NCBI RefSeq assembly: GCF_011764545.1
Contig: NZ_AP022870.1
Coordinates: 5,130,001 to 5,194,000 of the forward strand
Reading direction: 5' to 3'
DNA length: 64,000 nucleotides
Source: Phytohabitans flavus
GTDB lineage: Bacteria; Actinomycetota; Actinomycetes; Mycobacteriales; Micromonosporaceae
A program made the translations under genes and the position numbers. Positions within the stretch are counted from its first letter, which is position 1. Each line of letters begins with the position of its first letter. The notes beneath the pieces are model-generated. The model did not search any database. It had not been told where the DNA came from and saw only the letters and a program-made list of their open reading frames with translations. Positions 37,047 to 45,595 of this stretch are shown one piece after another.

Positions 37047-37135
37047 GCCAGGACCTCCAACCAGTTGCTACCCAGGGTTCGGCGAGCTGACCGTCCACAG
37101 TCAACCCGCAAGATCGAGATCAAGAAGCTAGCACC

Positions 37136-37157
37136 TGACGGACGTGAGTTTCCGTCA
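37136..37157 (-). promoter_or_regulatory. Inverted repeat upstream of the PLD/DUF6603 operon
   Basis: TGACGGA (37136-37142) and TCCGTCA (37151-37157) are perfect inverted arms with an eight-base spacer, about 90 bases before the operon's first ATG. The position fits an operator; a promoter -35-like TTGACT lies slightly nearer the gene on the same strand. Confidence 0.45.
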
Positions 37158-37471
37158 CCTTTTTGACTGGCCGGGCTGACAACCATTTTCGGCTGCCAAG
37201 TATTGCCTGGTCACGCGCCGATCAGCATGCCGTCCAGGCCGGGGGCCGACCCGAAACGGTGTCGCACGTGGACAGTCCACTCGCCAACCAACATGCTGCG
37301 AGGCTACGAGTGAACCGGCTCCCCAGTCGTCAGCACCGAGGCGCGGGCCGGTCCGCCACGCTGCGGACAGAAGGTCCACCACACGGCTGAGCCGGAAATC
37401 ACCTTCGACGTGTCCGGCCTGCCCCGCCGCCCCACCCTCGTTCCGGGAGCAGCAGATGGCCGCCCCGGCGG

Positions 37472-37863
37472 GTGGCGGCGACCGGACGCGCCTGGTCGCC
37501 CAGCACCAGGACGGGCGCTTCCTGGTCCGGCTGGCGCCTGGTCAACAGCTGTTGCATCCACAGTAGAGGGTCCGAGGCAAAGGACCGATGGGATCGGCTG
37601 AATTTGTTCGGGCTCGGTTCCAACAACGCGCTCTACATCACCCGGCAGACCGCGCCGGGCAGCGACACCTGACCGGCTGGTAGGGCCTCGGCGGGACGTG
37701 GACGAGCCCACCGCAGACGGTCGGGTTCTACTGGCACACGTTCTACTACATCTTCGTCTTCGCCACCGGGACCGACGGCAACGTCTACATCTACAACCGG
37801 ATCGAGGATCCGGACGCCAACAACCGCACGCGGCCGGTGAACCCCAGGACATCCGCGGGAAGC
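37472..37863 (+). pseudogene. Decayed PLL/tectonin-like lectin repeat remnant
   Basis: Lectin-propeller repeats can be read with two breaks: GASWSGWRLVNS, LFGLGSNNALYITRQTAPGS, then after an in-frame stop and frame change GLGGTWTSPPQTVGFYWHTF and FATGTDGNVYIYNRIEDP. The W-S-G-W, GLGG-x-W-T-S-P and GTDG-x-x-Y patterns are those of PLL-type beta-propeller lectins. There is no usable start and several stops. It lies just upstream of the PLD operon on the other strand. Probably a relic of a secreted sugar-binding protein. Confidence 0.45.
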
Positions 37864-38511
37864 TGAGCTGGCACCGTCAAGGGCGGCCGCGCCGGTGACC
37901 GGGCCGGCCGCACCTCGTCGGCAAGGATCACCTGCTGCAACTCCCGCGGATGCAGCCGGGTGCCTTCACCTTGATCACCAAGGTCATGTACGGGGAGAGC
38001 CCCCGCACCCGGCCGAGGACACAGTGATGCGGCAGGCCGGGCAAGTGCTCGACCAGGCCTCGGGCAGGGTTCAGCCAGGCCTGTACGACCTAGCGTTGGA
38101 CAACGGGCCGCAGACCTGATCATGCATGCCGCAGGCACAGCGAGCCCGGTCGGCCCCTGGGGTGTGTCTATCGATCATGAGAGCCAGATGGCGGCGATGA
38201 GGACCAGGCCCGCACGGTAGGCCGCCGCGTTCGGCGGCCTCTCACATGGCCTGGACCGACCAGCGTGATCTCGACAGTGCTCGCGCCCGAGGGCAGCCGG
38301 CCGGAACCGGCGTGGCCCAACAGATCAGCAACCGAGCCTTGCCGCACTGGACCCGGCGATGGAGGACGAGGTCGCCCCTGCGTGAAAGCCGTTCCTCCCG
38401 GTCGTGCTGGCCAACCTCGAAGAAAAATTGTCGAGGGATGTCCAGAATGAAGGTGGCGGCTCCGACCAGGGGCACGCGCCCGCCTTAGGGCGCCGGAGCC
38501 AGGGAGATCCG
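37864..38511. other. Intergenic region
   Basis: I find no supported gene in these roughly 650 bases; frames are short and mutually overlapping. The right end carries the promoter and the AGGGAGA ribosome-binding site of the DGPF/ECF42 pair. Confidence 0.35.
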
Positions 38512-38859
38512 ATGAAGTACATGATCATGATGTTTGGTGGGTTGGGTGCCTCACTGGAGGGCCGATCGCCAGAGTGGGTCAAGGGCCTGCACGAGCTGAT
38601 GATGACGATGGACGCCGAGCTCAAAGACACCGGCGAGATAGTGGCCTCGCACAAGCTGATGGACCCGGAACGGGCCACGACCGTCCGCTTTCAGAGTGGG
38701 GCGCCGGTGCCGACCGACGGGCCGTTCGCGGAGATCAAGGAGTCGCTGGCCGGGTACTGGATCCTTGATGTGAGCGAGGAGCGGGCCCTGGAGATCGCGT
38801 CGCGGGTGGTGGCCTACACCGAGTACCCGATGGAGGTCCGGCGGATCATGGAAGGGTGA
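38512..38859 (+). CDS. YciI/DGPF domain protein
   Basis: Protein of 115 residues with the DGPF (YciI-like) fold: MKYMIMMFGGLGASLEGRSP at the start and PVPTDGPFAEIKESLAGYWI containing the DGPF motif. Members are genetically linked to ECF42 sigma factors and are candidates for effectors or co-regulators; no reaction is established. The start is ATG 38512 after AGGGAGA. Its TGA overlaps the GTG of the sigma gene (GTGA), so the two are translationally coupled. Confidence 0.93.
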   Translation: MKYMIMMFGGLGASLEGRSPEWVKGLHELMMTMDAELKDTGEIVASHKLMDPERATTVRFQSGAPVPTDGPFAEIKESLAGYWILDVSEERALEIASRVVAYTEYPMEVRRIMEG

Positions 38860-40085
38860 TCGGCGGGGATGGCATCGAGGACCTGCTGCGCGACCTCGCG
38901 CCGCGGGTCCTCGGCACGCTGGTGCGGCGATACGGCCAGTTCGACGCGTGCGAGGACGCGATCCAGGAGGCGCTGCTCGCGGCCGCCCAGCAGTGGCCGG
39001 CAGAGGGCGTGCCCGAGCAGCCGCGCGCCTGGCTGCTGACGGTCGCGACAAGAACACTCGTGGACCACTGGCGGGCGGACAGCGCCCGCCGCGAGCGGGA
39101 GGTCGTGGTCGCCACCGACCCCGCCCTCCAATCACACGCCCAGGGGGACGCCGACGACACCCTTACGCTGCTGTTCCTGTGCTGCCACCCCGCGCTCTCG
39201 CCGCCCTCGCAGCTCGCGCTGACCCTGCGCGCGGTCGGCGGGCTCACCACCGTGGAGATCGCGGCCGCGTTCCTGGTGCCGGAAGGGACGATGGCCAAGC
39301 GGATCACCCGGGCCAAACGGCAGATCCGCGAGGCCGGGGCCCGGTTCACAATGCCGCCGGCGGTGGAGCACAGCGCCCGCCTCGGCGTGGTGCTGCACGT
39401 GCTGTACCTGGTCTTCAACGAGGGGTACACCGCCAGCTCCGGCCCCGGCCTGCACCGTACCGACCTGACCGCCGAGGCGATCCGGCTCGCCCGGCTGCTG
39501 CACCGGCTCCTGCCCGGTGAGGGCGAGGTGGCCGGCCTGCTCGCGCTGATGCTGCTCACCGACGCGCGCCGGGCCGCCCGCACCGGTGCCGACGGCGCGC
39601 TCGTACCCCTCGACGACCAGGACCGTTCGAAGTGGGACGGTGCCGCGATCCGGGAGGGGGTGGCGCTGCTTGCCGCCACGCTGGGCGGCGGGCCAGTCGG
39701 GCCGTACCAGCTCCAGGCCGCCATCGCCGCCGTCCACGACGAGGCGCCGAGCGCCGAGCAGACCGACTGGCCGCAGATCCTCGCCCTCTACGACGTGCTG
39801 GCGCAGGTGACGCCCGGACCGCTTGTCACGCTCAGCCGCGCGGTCGCGGTAGCGATGGTGCACGGGCCGCGCGCGGGGCTGGCCCTCGCCGGCACGCTCG
39901 ACGCCGACGAGCGGATGGCACACACCCACCGGCTGGAGGCCGTCCGCGGCCACCTGCTGGAACGCGCAGGCGAACCGGCCGCCGCCCGGACCGCGTACCT
40001 GAAGGCGGCGCGGATGACCGCGAGCGAACCGGAACAGCGCTACCTCACCCTGCGCGCCGCCCACCTCCGCACCCCCGACACCTGA
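38856..40085 (+). CDS. ECF42-type RNA polymerase sigma factor with C-terminal extension
   Basis: Sigma factor of 409 residues, far longer than ordinary ECFs because of a helical C-terminal extension of about 220 residues that is typical of group ECF42. Region 2: VRRYGQFDACEDAIQEALLA and PRAWLLTVATRTLVDHWRAD. Region 4: RAVGGLTTVEIAAAFLVPEG and TMAKRITRAKRQIREAG. The extension (LHVLYLVFNEGYTASSGPGL, then TPGPLVTLSRAVAVAMVHGP) includes TPR-like helices thought to replace an anti-sigma factor. The start is GTG 38856, coupled to the DGPF gene. It likely directs expression of DGPF genes including its own. Confidence 0.93.
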   Translation: MIGGDGIEDLLRDLAPRVLGTLVRRYGQFDACEDAIQEALLAAAQQWPAEGVPEQPRAWLLTVATRTLVDHWRADSARREREVVVATDPALQSHAQGDADDTLTLLFLCCHPALSPPSQLALTLRAVGGLTTVEIAAAFLVPEGTMAKRITRAKRQIREAGARFTMPPAVEHSARLGVVLHVLYLVFNEGYTASSGPGLHRTDLTAEAIRLARLLHRLLPGEGEVAGLLALMLLTDARRAARTGADGALVPLDDQDRSKWDGAAIREGVALLAATLGGGPVGPYQLQAAIAAVHDEAPSAEQTDWPQILALYDVLAQVTPGPLVTLSRAVAVAMVHGPRAGLALAGTLDADERMAHTHRLEAVRGHLLERAGEPAAARTAYLKAARMTASEPEQRYLTLRAAHLRTPDT

Positions 40086-40201
40086 CCTGGTGCCGCACCG
40101 AAGCCCTGCCTCGTATGCCTAACCAGCCAGTGCAGAACCGGGCCGAACGCGGCGAGCTGGTCGGCACACCAGCGCACGAACCCCGCGCTGGTGACCACGT
40201 C

Positions 40202-40662
40202 CTATCCCTGGGTCGTTCGGCGTGCCAGCGGTCGATGAGGGCGGGCAGTTCGCGGAACATGAAGGCGTAGAAGTCGCGCATCTCGGTGAGGCGTCCGGCG
40301 GCGGGGCTGTCCGGTCCGGCGGCTTCGATGCCCCGTTCTGCGGCTTCGAACATGGCTTGGACCATGCCGTTCTGCGTGGACATCAGGGTGGCCCACGCGC
40401 CGTCGCGCAACCGGTAGTGCTCGCGGCGGCTGCCCGGTGCCGGCACCGGCTCGATCAGCCCGACGGTGGAGAGCATCTTGATCGCGCTGGATACGGACCC
40501 TGAGCTGATCGCGAGCCGCTCGGCGATCTGCGGGGCGGTGAGGCTGCCGGTCTCGGCGAACAGGAATGCCGCCAGGACCCGGGCCGTCGCTCTCTGCAAC
40601 CCGCCCTGGGTCAGTGTCAACGCCATCCGCTCGGCCGCGTCGGACGTATCCGGCAACTCCAC
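40202..40662 (-). CDS. GbsR/MarR-family regulator, frame broken near its end
   Basis: Winged-helix regulator of about 153 residues. Motifs: RATARVLAAFLFAETGSLTA, PQIAERLAISSGSVSSAIKM, LSTVGLIEPVPAPGSRREHY, then MRDFYAFMFRELPALIDRWH. As written the frame runs on into a 45-residue arginine-rich tail overlapping the sigma gene. One more C in the run 40210-40212 would end it as HAERPQG-stop at 40202, the normal family length, and the span (3n+2) agrees. The start is GTG 40662. It diverges from an ABC exporter operon with a perfect palindrome between them, so it probably represses that operon and itself. Confidence 0.88.
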
Positions 40663-40706
40663 CCCTGCCTTCCGAGATCTTGACGATATCCTAACGCCTC
40701 CGAGTC

Positions 40707-40722
40707 TTCAGAAATCTCTGAA
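40707..40722. promoter_or_regulatory. Palindromic operator candidate for the GbsR-type regulator
   Basis: TTCAGA-AATC-TCTGAA is a perfect inverted repeat in the 80-base spacer between the divergent regulator and ABC exporter genes. It lies 20 bases before the ATPase start, where binding would block initiation. Confidence 0.6.
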
Positions 40723-40742
40723 CATACTGATAGCTTGAAGGT

Positions 40743-41654
40743 ATGGCTGCGGCGATCGAGCTCATCGATCTCACCAAGATGTATGGGGCCCGGCGGGGCC
40801 TGGCTGGCTTGTCCATGACCGTGCGGGTCGGGGAGGTGTTCGGCTTCCTCGGCCCGAACGGTGCGGGAAAGACGACGACGATCCGGCTGCTGCTGGACCT
40901 GATCCGTCCCACTTCCGGCACCGTGCGTGTACTCGGGCGCGCGGCCCGGCGCGACGCGATCGAGGTGCACCGGCGAGTCGGTTACCTGCCCGGCGACTTC
41001 GCCGTCGACGGCCGGCAACGTGCTGGAGAGTGCCTGGCGTTCCTGGCCGCGCTGCGCGGCGGCGTGCCGGCTGACCGGATCCGCGAGCTGGCCGACCGTT
41101 TCGACCTGGACCTGCGGGCGCGGATCAAGAGCTTGTCGAAGGGCAACCGGCAGAAGGTCGGCCTGGTTCAAGCGTTCATGCACGATCCAGAGCTGCTGAT
41201 CCTGGACGAGCCCACCTCCGGGCTCGACCCGCTCGTCCAGCAGACGTTCCTCGACCTTGTCGGGGAGGCGAAGCGGGCGGGGCGGACGGTGTTCATGTCC
41301 AGCCACATCATGAGCGAGGTCGAGGCGGTCGCCGACCGGGTCGCGATAGTCCGCGACGGGCGGCTCGTCGCCCTCGACACGGTCGCTGACCTGCGCGACC
41401 GCTCGTTCCTGCGGGTCGCCATCGGCTTCGCCGGCCCGGCGCCCGCCGCCGAGTTCGCCGCGCTGCCGGGCGTCACCGACCTGGCGGTGGACGGCTCCAC
41501 GATGTCGTTCCGGCTCGACAGCAGCCCGGACTCGGTGGTCAAGGCGGCCGCCCGACACACCGTCACGAGCCTGCGCACGGAAACCCAGGACCTCGAGGAC
41601 CTGTTCCACACCTTCTACACCGGCGGCGGCGACACCGCCGCTGCCGACCGCTGA
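40743..41654 (+). CDS. ABC transporter ATP-binding protein (exporter type)
   Basis: ATPase of 303 residues. Walker A is GPNGAGKTTTIRLL (about residue 38), the Q-loop region is GYLPGDFAVDG, the signature is LSKGNRQKVGLVQAF, Walker B is LLILDEPTSGLDPL and the H-loop MSSHIMSEVE. The 75-residue C-terminal extension is typical of DrrA-like and Na+-type ABC-2 exporters. It is coupled to a permease eight bases downstream and is divergent from a GbsR-type regulator. The substrate is probably a drug or antibiotic-like compound, by analogy with such modules. Confidence 0.93.
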   Translation: MAAAIELIDLTKMYGARRGLAGLSMTVRVGEVFGFLGPNGAGKTTTIRLLLDLIRPTSGTVRVLGRAARRDAIEVHRRVGYLPGDFAVDGRQRAGECLAFLAALRGGVPADRIRELADRFDLDLRARIKSLSKGNRQKVGLVQAFMHDPELLILDEPTSGLDPLVQQTFLDLVGEAKRAGRTVFMSSHIMSEVEAVADRVAIVRDGRLVALDTVADLRDRSFLRVAIGFAGPAPAAEFAALPGVTDLAVDGSTMSFRLDSSPDSVVKAAARHTVTSLRTETQDLEDLFHTFYTGGGDTAAADR

Positions 41655-41662
41655 CGAACGGG

Positions 41663-42520
41663 ATGACGATGACGACTTCGACTCCCTCACCCGCGACCAC
41701 CGCTCCCGGCCGGGTGGCCGGCGGCAGCCTAGGCGGTGCCTTCAACGGATCGGTGTTCACGCGGACGTTGTGGGACAACCGGCGGTCCCTGCTGGTCTGG
41801 GCCGTGGCGGCCGGGCTGCTGGCACTCGTGTACGCGAGCTTCTACCCACAGGTCTCCGCCGACTCGATGGCCAACGTGCCCGAGGCGATGCGTGGGTTCG
41901 GGTTCGAGGACACCTCGACCGCCGCCGGGTATCTGCGCGGTGCGGTGTTCGGGCTCCTCGTCCCGCTGCTGGTCACGTTCTACGGCGCTGCGACCGGTGC
42001 CCGGACGATCTCCACCGACGAAGAGTCCGGATACCTCGACCTGCTCCTGGCGCACCCGATAAGCCGTACCCGCCTGCTGCTGCACCGCTACGCCGCCCTC
42101 GCCGCCGGCGCGATCCTGATCGCGGCCGCGGTCTTCGCCGCCATGCTCGCCGTGCGCAACAGTGCCGACCTGGACAGCATCGCCGTCAGCGGCTTCGCCG
42201 CCCAGACGCTCAACGTCGCCCTGCTCGGCCTGCTGTTCGGCGCGGTGGCCACCGGCATCGGCGCCGCCTTCGGCCGCTCACGCGGCGCTGTCTTCGGCAG
42301 CACGGCGGGCCTCGGTGTGCTCGCCTACGCACTGCACGGCCTGGCACCCCAGATCGGCGCGGAGTGGCTGCGCTACCTGACCCCGTACCACTACTACATC
42401 GACCACCAACCGCTCATCAACGGCGTCAACGGCGGCGACATCGCGGTCCTCGCCAGCTGCGCGACTGTGGCGGTCGCGGCCGGCGTATGGCGCCTAAACC
42501 AGCGGGACCTGCGCCGCTGA
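41663..42520 (+). CDS. ABC-2 type transporter permease
   Basis: Membrane protein of 285 residues with about six helices: RSLLVWAVAAGLLALVYASF, LRGAVFGLLVPLLVTFYGAA, ALAAGAILIAAAVFAAMLAV, NVALLGLLFGAVATGIGAAF, VFGSTAGLGVLAYALHGLAP and a last one near the end. The loop ISTDEESGYLDLLLAHPISR is typical of ABC-2 permeases that act with DrrA-like ATPases. The start is ATG 41663; an ATG two codons later also fits. It forms an exporter with the preceding ATPase. Confidence 0.9.
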   Translation: MTMTTSTPSPATTAPGRVAGGSLGGAFNGSVFTRTLWDNRRSLLVWAVAAGLLALVYASFYPQVSADSMANVPEAMRGFGFEDTSTAAGYLRGAVFGLLVPLLVTFYGAATGARTISTDEESGYLDLLLAHPISRTRLLLHRYAALAAGAILIAAAVFAAMLAVRNSADLDSIAVSGFAAQTLNVALLGLLFGAVATGIGAAFGRSRGAVFGSTAGLGVLAYALHGLAPQIGAEWLRYLTPYHYYIDHQPLINGVNGGDIAVLASCATVAVAAGVWRLNQRDLRR

Positions 42521-42627
42521 GCCAGCCCCGGGCGGCCAGCCTCTTGACGAAATCCCTACGGCGGATGCCCGTCAGGCTTTCGTCAGGATCGTTGCCCACC
42601 ACCCGGCGGTGGGCGCACCTTGTCGTC

Positions 42628-42780
42628 GTGAGCGTTGAATCGGACCGGCGCAAGATCGTTCGTGATGCGTGGTCAGCCCGCCACTGCGCCGAGGACCGCT
42701 CGGCCATGATCGGCCTGAGCGTGATCAGAGGTCTGGCATTGGCGATACTGGCCGTGCTGATCCTCGTAGCCCTCATCTAG
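42628..42780 (+). CDS. Small membrane protein
   Basis: Reading frame of 50 residues: a basic N-terminal half (ESDRRKIVRDAWSARHCAED) and a single C-terminal hydrophobic helix (GLALAILAVLILVALI). The start is a GTG at 42628 without a strong ribosome-binding site. I do not recognise it. Codon use is acceptable and the frame ends cleanly before the CBS gene leader, so a real tail-anchored peptide is possible. Confidence 0.35.
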   Translation: MSVESDRRKIVRDAWSARHCAEDRSAMIGLSVIRGLALAILAVLILVALI

Positions 42781-42946
42781 GGTCCCCTCGGCTGTCCAAC
42801 GAAGAGCGCACCCAACCACAGCCGGCCGCCTGCACCACGCTTCAAGGCTGCTGTTACCGCACCCGGGACGGTAGGGTGACCGTCAGGTGTGCCGGGAAGT
42901 CTGGTCGGCGTCGTTGTTGCCGTGACCTGGACAGGAGGCACACGCC

Positions 42947-43393
42947 TTGCGGGCACAAGATCTGGCCGCGCCGTTTCCGACAGTGGGCATGGATACGCCG
43001 GCGATGGATGCCGCACGGCTCCTGGCCGGGCAGAACCTGCCCGGACTGATCGTGGTCGACGACGCTGGACGCCCGACCACGATCCTGCCGGGCACGCAGG
43101 TACTGCGGATGGCGATCCCGTCCTACTGCCAGGACGACCCCACGCTGGCCCGGGTGATCGACGAGGCCGCCGCCGACCTGTTCATCCGTAACGTGGGTGA
43201 CCGCACGGTGGCCGAGCTGCTTCCCCGGGAGCGCCGCGAGCTGCCGGTCGTGGACCCGGACGCCACCGTCCTGGAGATCGCCGCGACCATGGCGGCCAGC
43301 CGCAGCCCTCTGGTCGCCGTCGCCAACAAGGACAGGACGCTTCTGGGCGCGATCACCCTGGACGCCCTGCTGGACCGGATGCTCGGCACGTGA
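42947..43393 (+). CDS. CBS domain-pair protein
   Basis: Protein of 148 residues made of two CBS motifs (Bateman module): MRAQDLAAPFPTVGMDTPAM with LPGLIVVDDAGRPTTILPGT, then VGDRTVAELLPRERRELPVV with SPLVAVANKDRTLLGAITLD. Such modules bind adenine nucleotides or other small ligands. The start is probably TTG 42947, where homology begins, with GGAGG upstream. Its TGA overlaps the GTG of the SLC13 transporter (GTGA), so it is likely the cytoplasmic gate or sensor subunit of that transporter. Confidence 0.9.
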   Translation: MRAQDLAAPFPTVGMDTPAMDAARLLAGQNLPGLIVVDDAGRPTTILPGTQVLRMAIPSYCQDDPTLARVIDEAAADLFIRNVGDRTVAELLPRERRELPVVDPDATVLEIAATMAASRSPLVAVANKDRTLLGAITLDALLDRMLGT

Positions 43394-44688
43394 GCGTCAC
43401 CGCCTGGGCCGCCATAGCAGTCTTCGCCGTCGCCTACGTCCTGATCGCCACCGAGAAGATCCACCGGGTCGCCGCCGCTCTCGGCGGTGCGGCGATCATG
43501 CTCGTCATCGGTGCGACGGACGCCGAGCACGCGTTCTTCTCCGAAGAAGCCGGCATCGACTGGAACGTCATTTTCCTGCTCATCGGGATGATGCTCATCG
43601 TCGCGGTGCTCAAACGCACCGGCGCGTTCGAGTACCTCGCGATCTGGGCCACCAAACGCGCCAACGGCCGCCCCTTCCGCGTCATGGTCCTGCTCGTCCT
43701 GGTCACCGCGGTCGCGTCCGCGTTCCTGGACAACGTCACCACCGTACTGCTGATAGCGCCGGTCACCTTCCTGGTCTGCGAACGCCTCGACGTACCCGTG
43801 GCACCGTTCCTGATCGCCGAAGTGCTCGCCTCGAACATCGGCGGAACCTCCACATTGGTCGGTGACCCGCCGAACATCATCATCGCCAGCCGCGCCGGCC
43901 TGTCCTACAACGACTTCCTCCTCCACCTCGCCCCGATCGTCGCGCTCCTGGTGGTGGTCTTCATCGGGCTGTGCCGGATCCTGTTCCGGTCCGCGTTCAA
44001 GTACGACCCGGAACGGGCCGCCCAGATCGCCACTCTGCGCGAACGTGACGCGATCCGCGACGCCCGGCTGCTCGTGGTCAGCATGGTCGTACTCGCCGCC
44101 GTGACCGCCGCGTTCGTCCTGCACACCGTCCTTCACCTTGAGCCCTCGGTGGTGGCCATCGTCGGCGGGCTGATACTCCTGACCCTGTCCCGGCTGGACG
44201 CCGGCGAGGTCGCCAAAGACGTGGAGTGGCCCACGCTGGTCTTTTTCGCCGGCCTCTTCGTGATGGTCGGCGCCCTGGTAAACACCGGAGTCATCGACGA
44301 AATCTCCCGCGCCGCCACCGACGCCACCGAGGGCCGGCTGTTCCTCGCCACGATGGTGCTGCTGTGGGGATCGGCGCTGCTGTCTGCCGTCGTCGACAAC
44401 ATCCCCTACGTCGCCACGATGAGCCCCGTGGTCGCCGAGATGGTCAACAGCAACGGCAACACCAGCCAGTCGCAGGTCCTCTGGTGGGCCCTGGCCCTCG
44501 GCGCCGACCTCGGCGGCAACGCCACCGCCGTCGGCGCCTCCGCCAACGTGGTCGTGCTCGGCCTGGCCGAACGCGCCGGCAAACCCATCACCTTCTGGCA
44601 GTTCACCAAGTACGGCCTCGTCGTCACTGTCGTCACCGTCGCGTTGACCGTGCCGTATCTGTGGCTGCGCTACTTCGCCTTCGTCTGA
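43390..44688 (+). CDS. SLC13/ArsB-NhaD superfamily transporter
   Basis: Membrane transporter of 432 residues with about eleven helices. It has the ArsB/NhaD-type repeats: VTAVASAFLDNVTTVLLIAP, EVLASNIGGTSTLVGDPPNI and, in the second half, SALLSAVVDNIPYVATMSPV and ADLGGNATAVGASANVVVLG. The DN and GG-T motifs at the two re-entrant loops are the ion and substrate sites of the superfamily. It may exchange an anion or Na+ for protons; the substrate is not clear. The start is GTG 43390, coupled to the CBS gene. Confidence 0.92.
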   Translation: MSVTAWAAIAVFAVAYVLIATEKIHRVAAALGGAAIMLVIGATDAEHAFFSEEAGIDWNVIFLLIGMMLIVAVLKRTGAFEYLAIWATKRANGRPFRVMVLLVLVTAVASAFLDNVTTVLLIAPVTFLVCERLDVPVAPFLIAEVLASNIGGTSTLVGDPPNIIIASRAGLSYNDFLLHLAPIVALLVVVFIGLCRILFRSAFKYDPERAAQIATLRERDAIRDARLLVVSMVVLAAVTAAFVLHTVLHLEPSVVAIVGGLILLTLSRLDAGEVAKDVEWPTLVFFAGLFVMVGALVNTGVIDEISRAATDATEGRLFLATMVLLWGSALLSAVVDNIPYVATMSPVVAEMVNSNGNTSQSQVLWWALALGADLGGNATAVGASANVVVLGLAERAGKPITFWQFTKYGLVVTVVTVALTVPYLWLRYFAFV

Positions 44689-44756
44689 GCCGACCACCCG
44701 GGGATCGGTAGCGGCGGCGTCCTCGAAGCAAACAGACCAGGTCGGGCGCCGTCACC

Positions 44757-45079
44757 TCAGGAAGCGGCGGGGAGGTGGACGACGAAGCGGCAGCCGTTGG
44801 GGATGTTGTGCGCGTCGACGCGGCCGCCGTGCGCTTCGACGAGTCCACGCACGATCGCCAGCCCGAGGCCGCCGACCGCGCCGTCGATGCCGCGCGGGGT
44901 CCGGGCGCGTTCGCCACGGAACGCGATGTCGAACACCCGCGGCAGGTCGGCCTCGGGGATCCCCCGCAGGTGTCGGCGACGGCCAGCCAGGCGCCGTCGG
45001 TGCCGCTGCCACCGCTGACCCACACCGTGCCGTCCTCCGGGGTGTACCGCACGGCGTTGAGCAGGAGGTTAGCCACCAC
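44757..45079 (-). pseudogene. Histidine kinase ATPase-domain fragment
   Basis: Only the C-terminal HATPase domain of a sensor kinase is left, about 107 residues. The N box is ANLLLNAVRYTPEDGTVWVS, a G1-like D-x-x-G region follows, and the G2 box reads GGLGLAIVRGLVEAHGG. Its frame is broken at the C5 run 44961-44965 (needs one more base), joining ADTCGG to IPEADLPRVFDIAFRGERAR. There is no sensor or phosphoacceptor domain: the fragment starts 10 bases after the MarR stop, so the N-terminal part has been lost by rearrangement. No response regulator is nearby. Confidence 0.7.
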
Positions 45080-45088
45080 GGGTGCGTG

Positions 45089-45510
45089 TCAGCCCAGTGC
45101 TTTGCGCAGCAGTGCCGTCAACTGGTCCTGTTCGTTGGGTGAGAGTCGTCCGACCGCCGTGCGGGCGAAGGTGAAGGCTGTTGCGAACCGGTGGTTGATC
45201 TCGTCTCCTCGGGGGTTCGCGTGAGGAGTCGTGCGCGGCGGTCCTGCGGATTCGGTTCGCGGGTTACGAGGCCGAGCGCTTCGAGACGCGCGACGATCTG
45301 GGTGATGTTGGAGGCATCACAGCCGAGCTCCTCTGCCAGGGCGCCCATGCCGCGTCGCTCATCGAGTCGCCCGAGTACACATGCCTGCGCGGGGCTGAGC
45401 GACAGCTCGGCTGCGGCTGCCTCGTAGGCGCGGTCGTATACGTCGACCAGGTCGAACAGGACGGCCTCGGCTTCGGACGAGGTGGTTACGGGTCCGTTCG
45501 GCAGTGCCAT
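45089..45510 (-). CDS. MarR-family regulator, frame broken once
   Basis: Winged-helix regulator of about 140 residues: VDVYDRAYEAAAAELSLSPA, then QACVLGRLDERRGMGALAEE and LGCDASNITQIVARLEALGL, with the beta wing TREPNPQDRRARLLT. The frame breaks at about 45207; one more G in GAGG gives PEGDEINHRFATAFTFARTA and VGRLSPNEQDQLTALLRK to a stop at 45089. The length (3n+2) agrees. The start is ATG 45510. It diverges from a quinone oxidoreductase gene, with two identical-type palindromes between them. Confidence 0.88.
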
Positions 45511-45533
45511 GGCTCCTAGCCTAGAACAGTTAC

Positions 45534-45546
45534 TTGATTCGCTCAA
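45534..45546. promoter_or_regulatory. MarR operator candidate 1
   Basis: TTGATTCGCTCAA has inverted ends TTGA/TCAA and differs from the second site by a single base. Confidence 0.6.
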
Positions 45547-45566
45547 ATAGCTGTGATCCAATATCC

Positions 45567-45579
45567 TTGATTCACTCAA
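45567..45579. promoter_or_regulatory. MarR operator candidate 2
   Basis: TTGATTCACTCAA is the second copy, with its centre 33 bases from that of the first (about three helical turns), ending 16 bases before the oxidoreductase start. Confidence 0.6.
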
Positions 45580-45595
45580 GCAATAAGGAGGGCCG

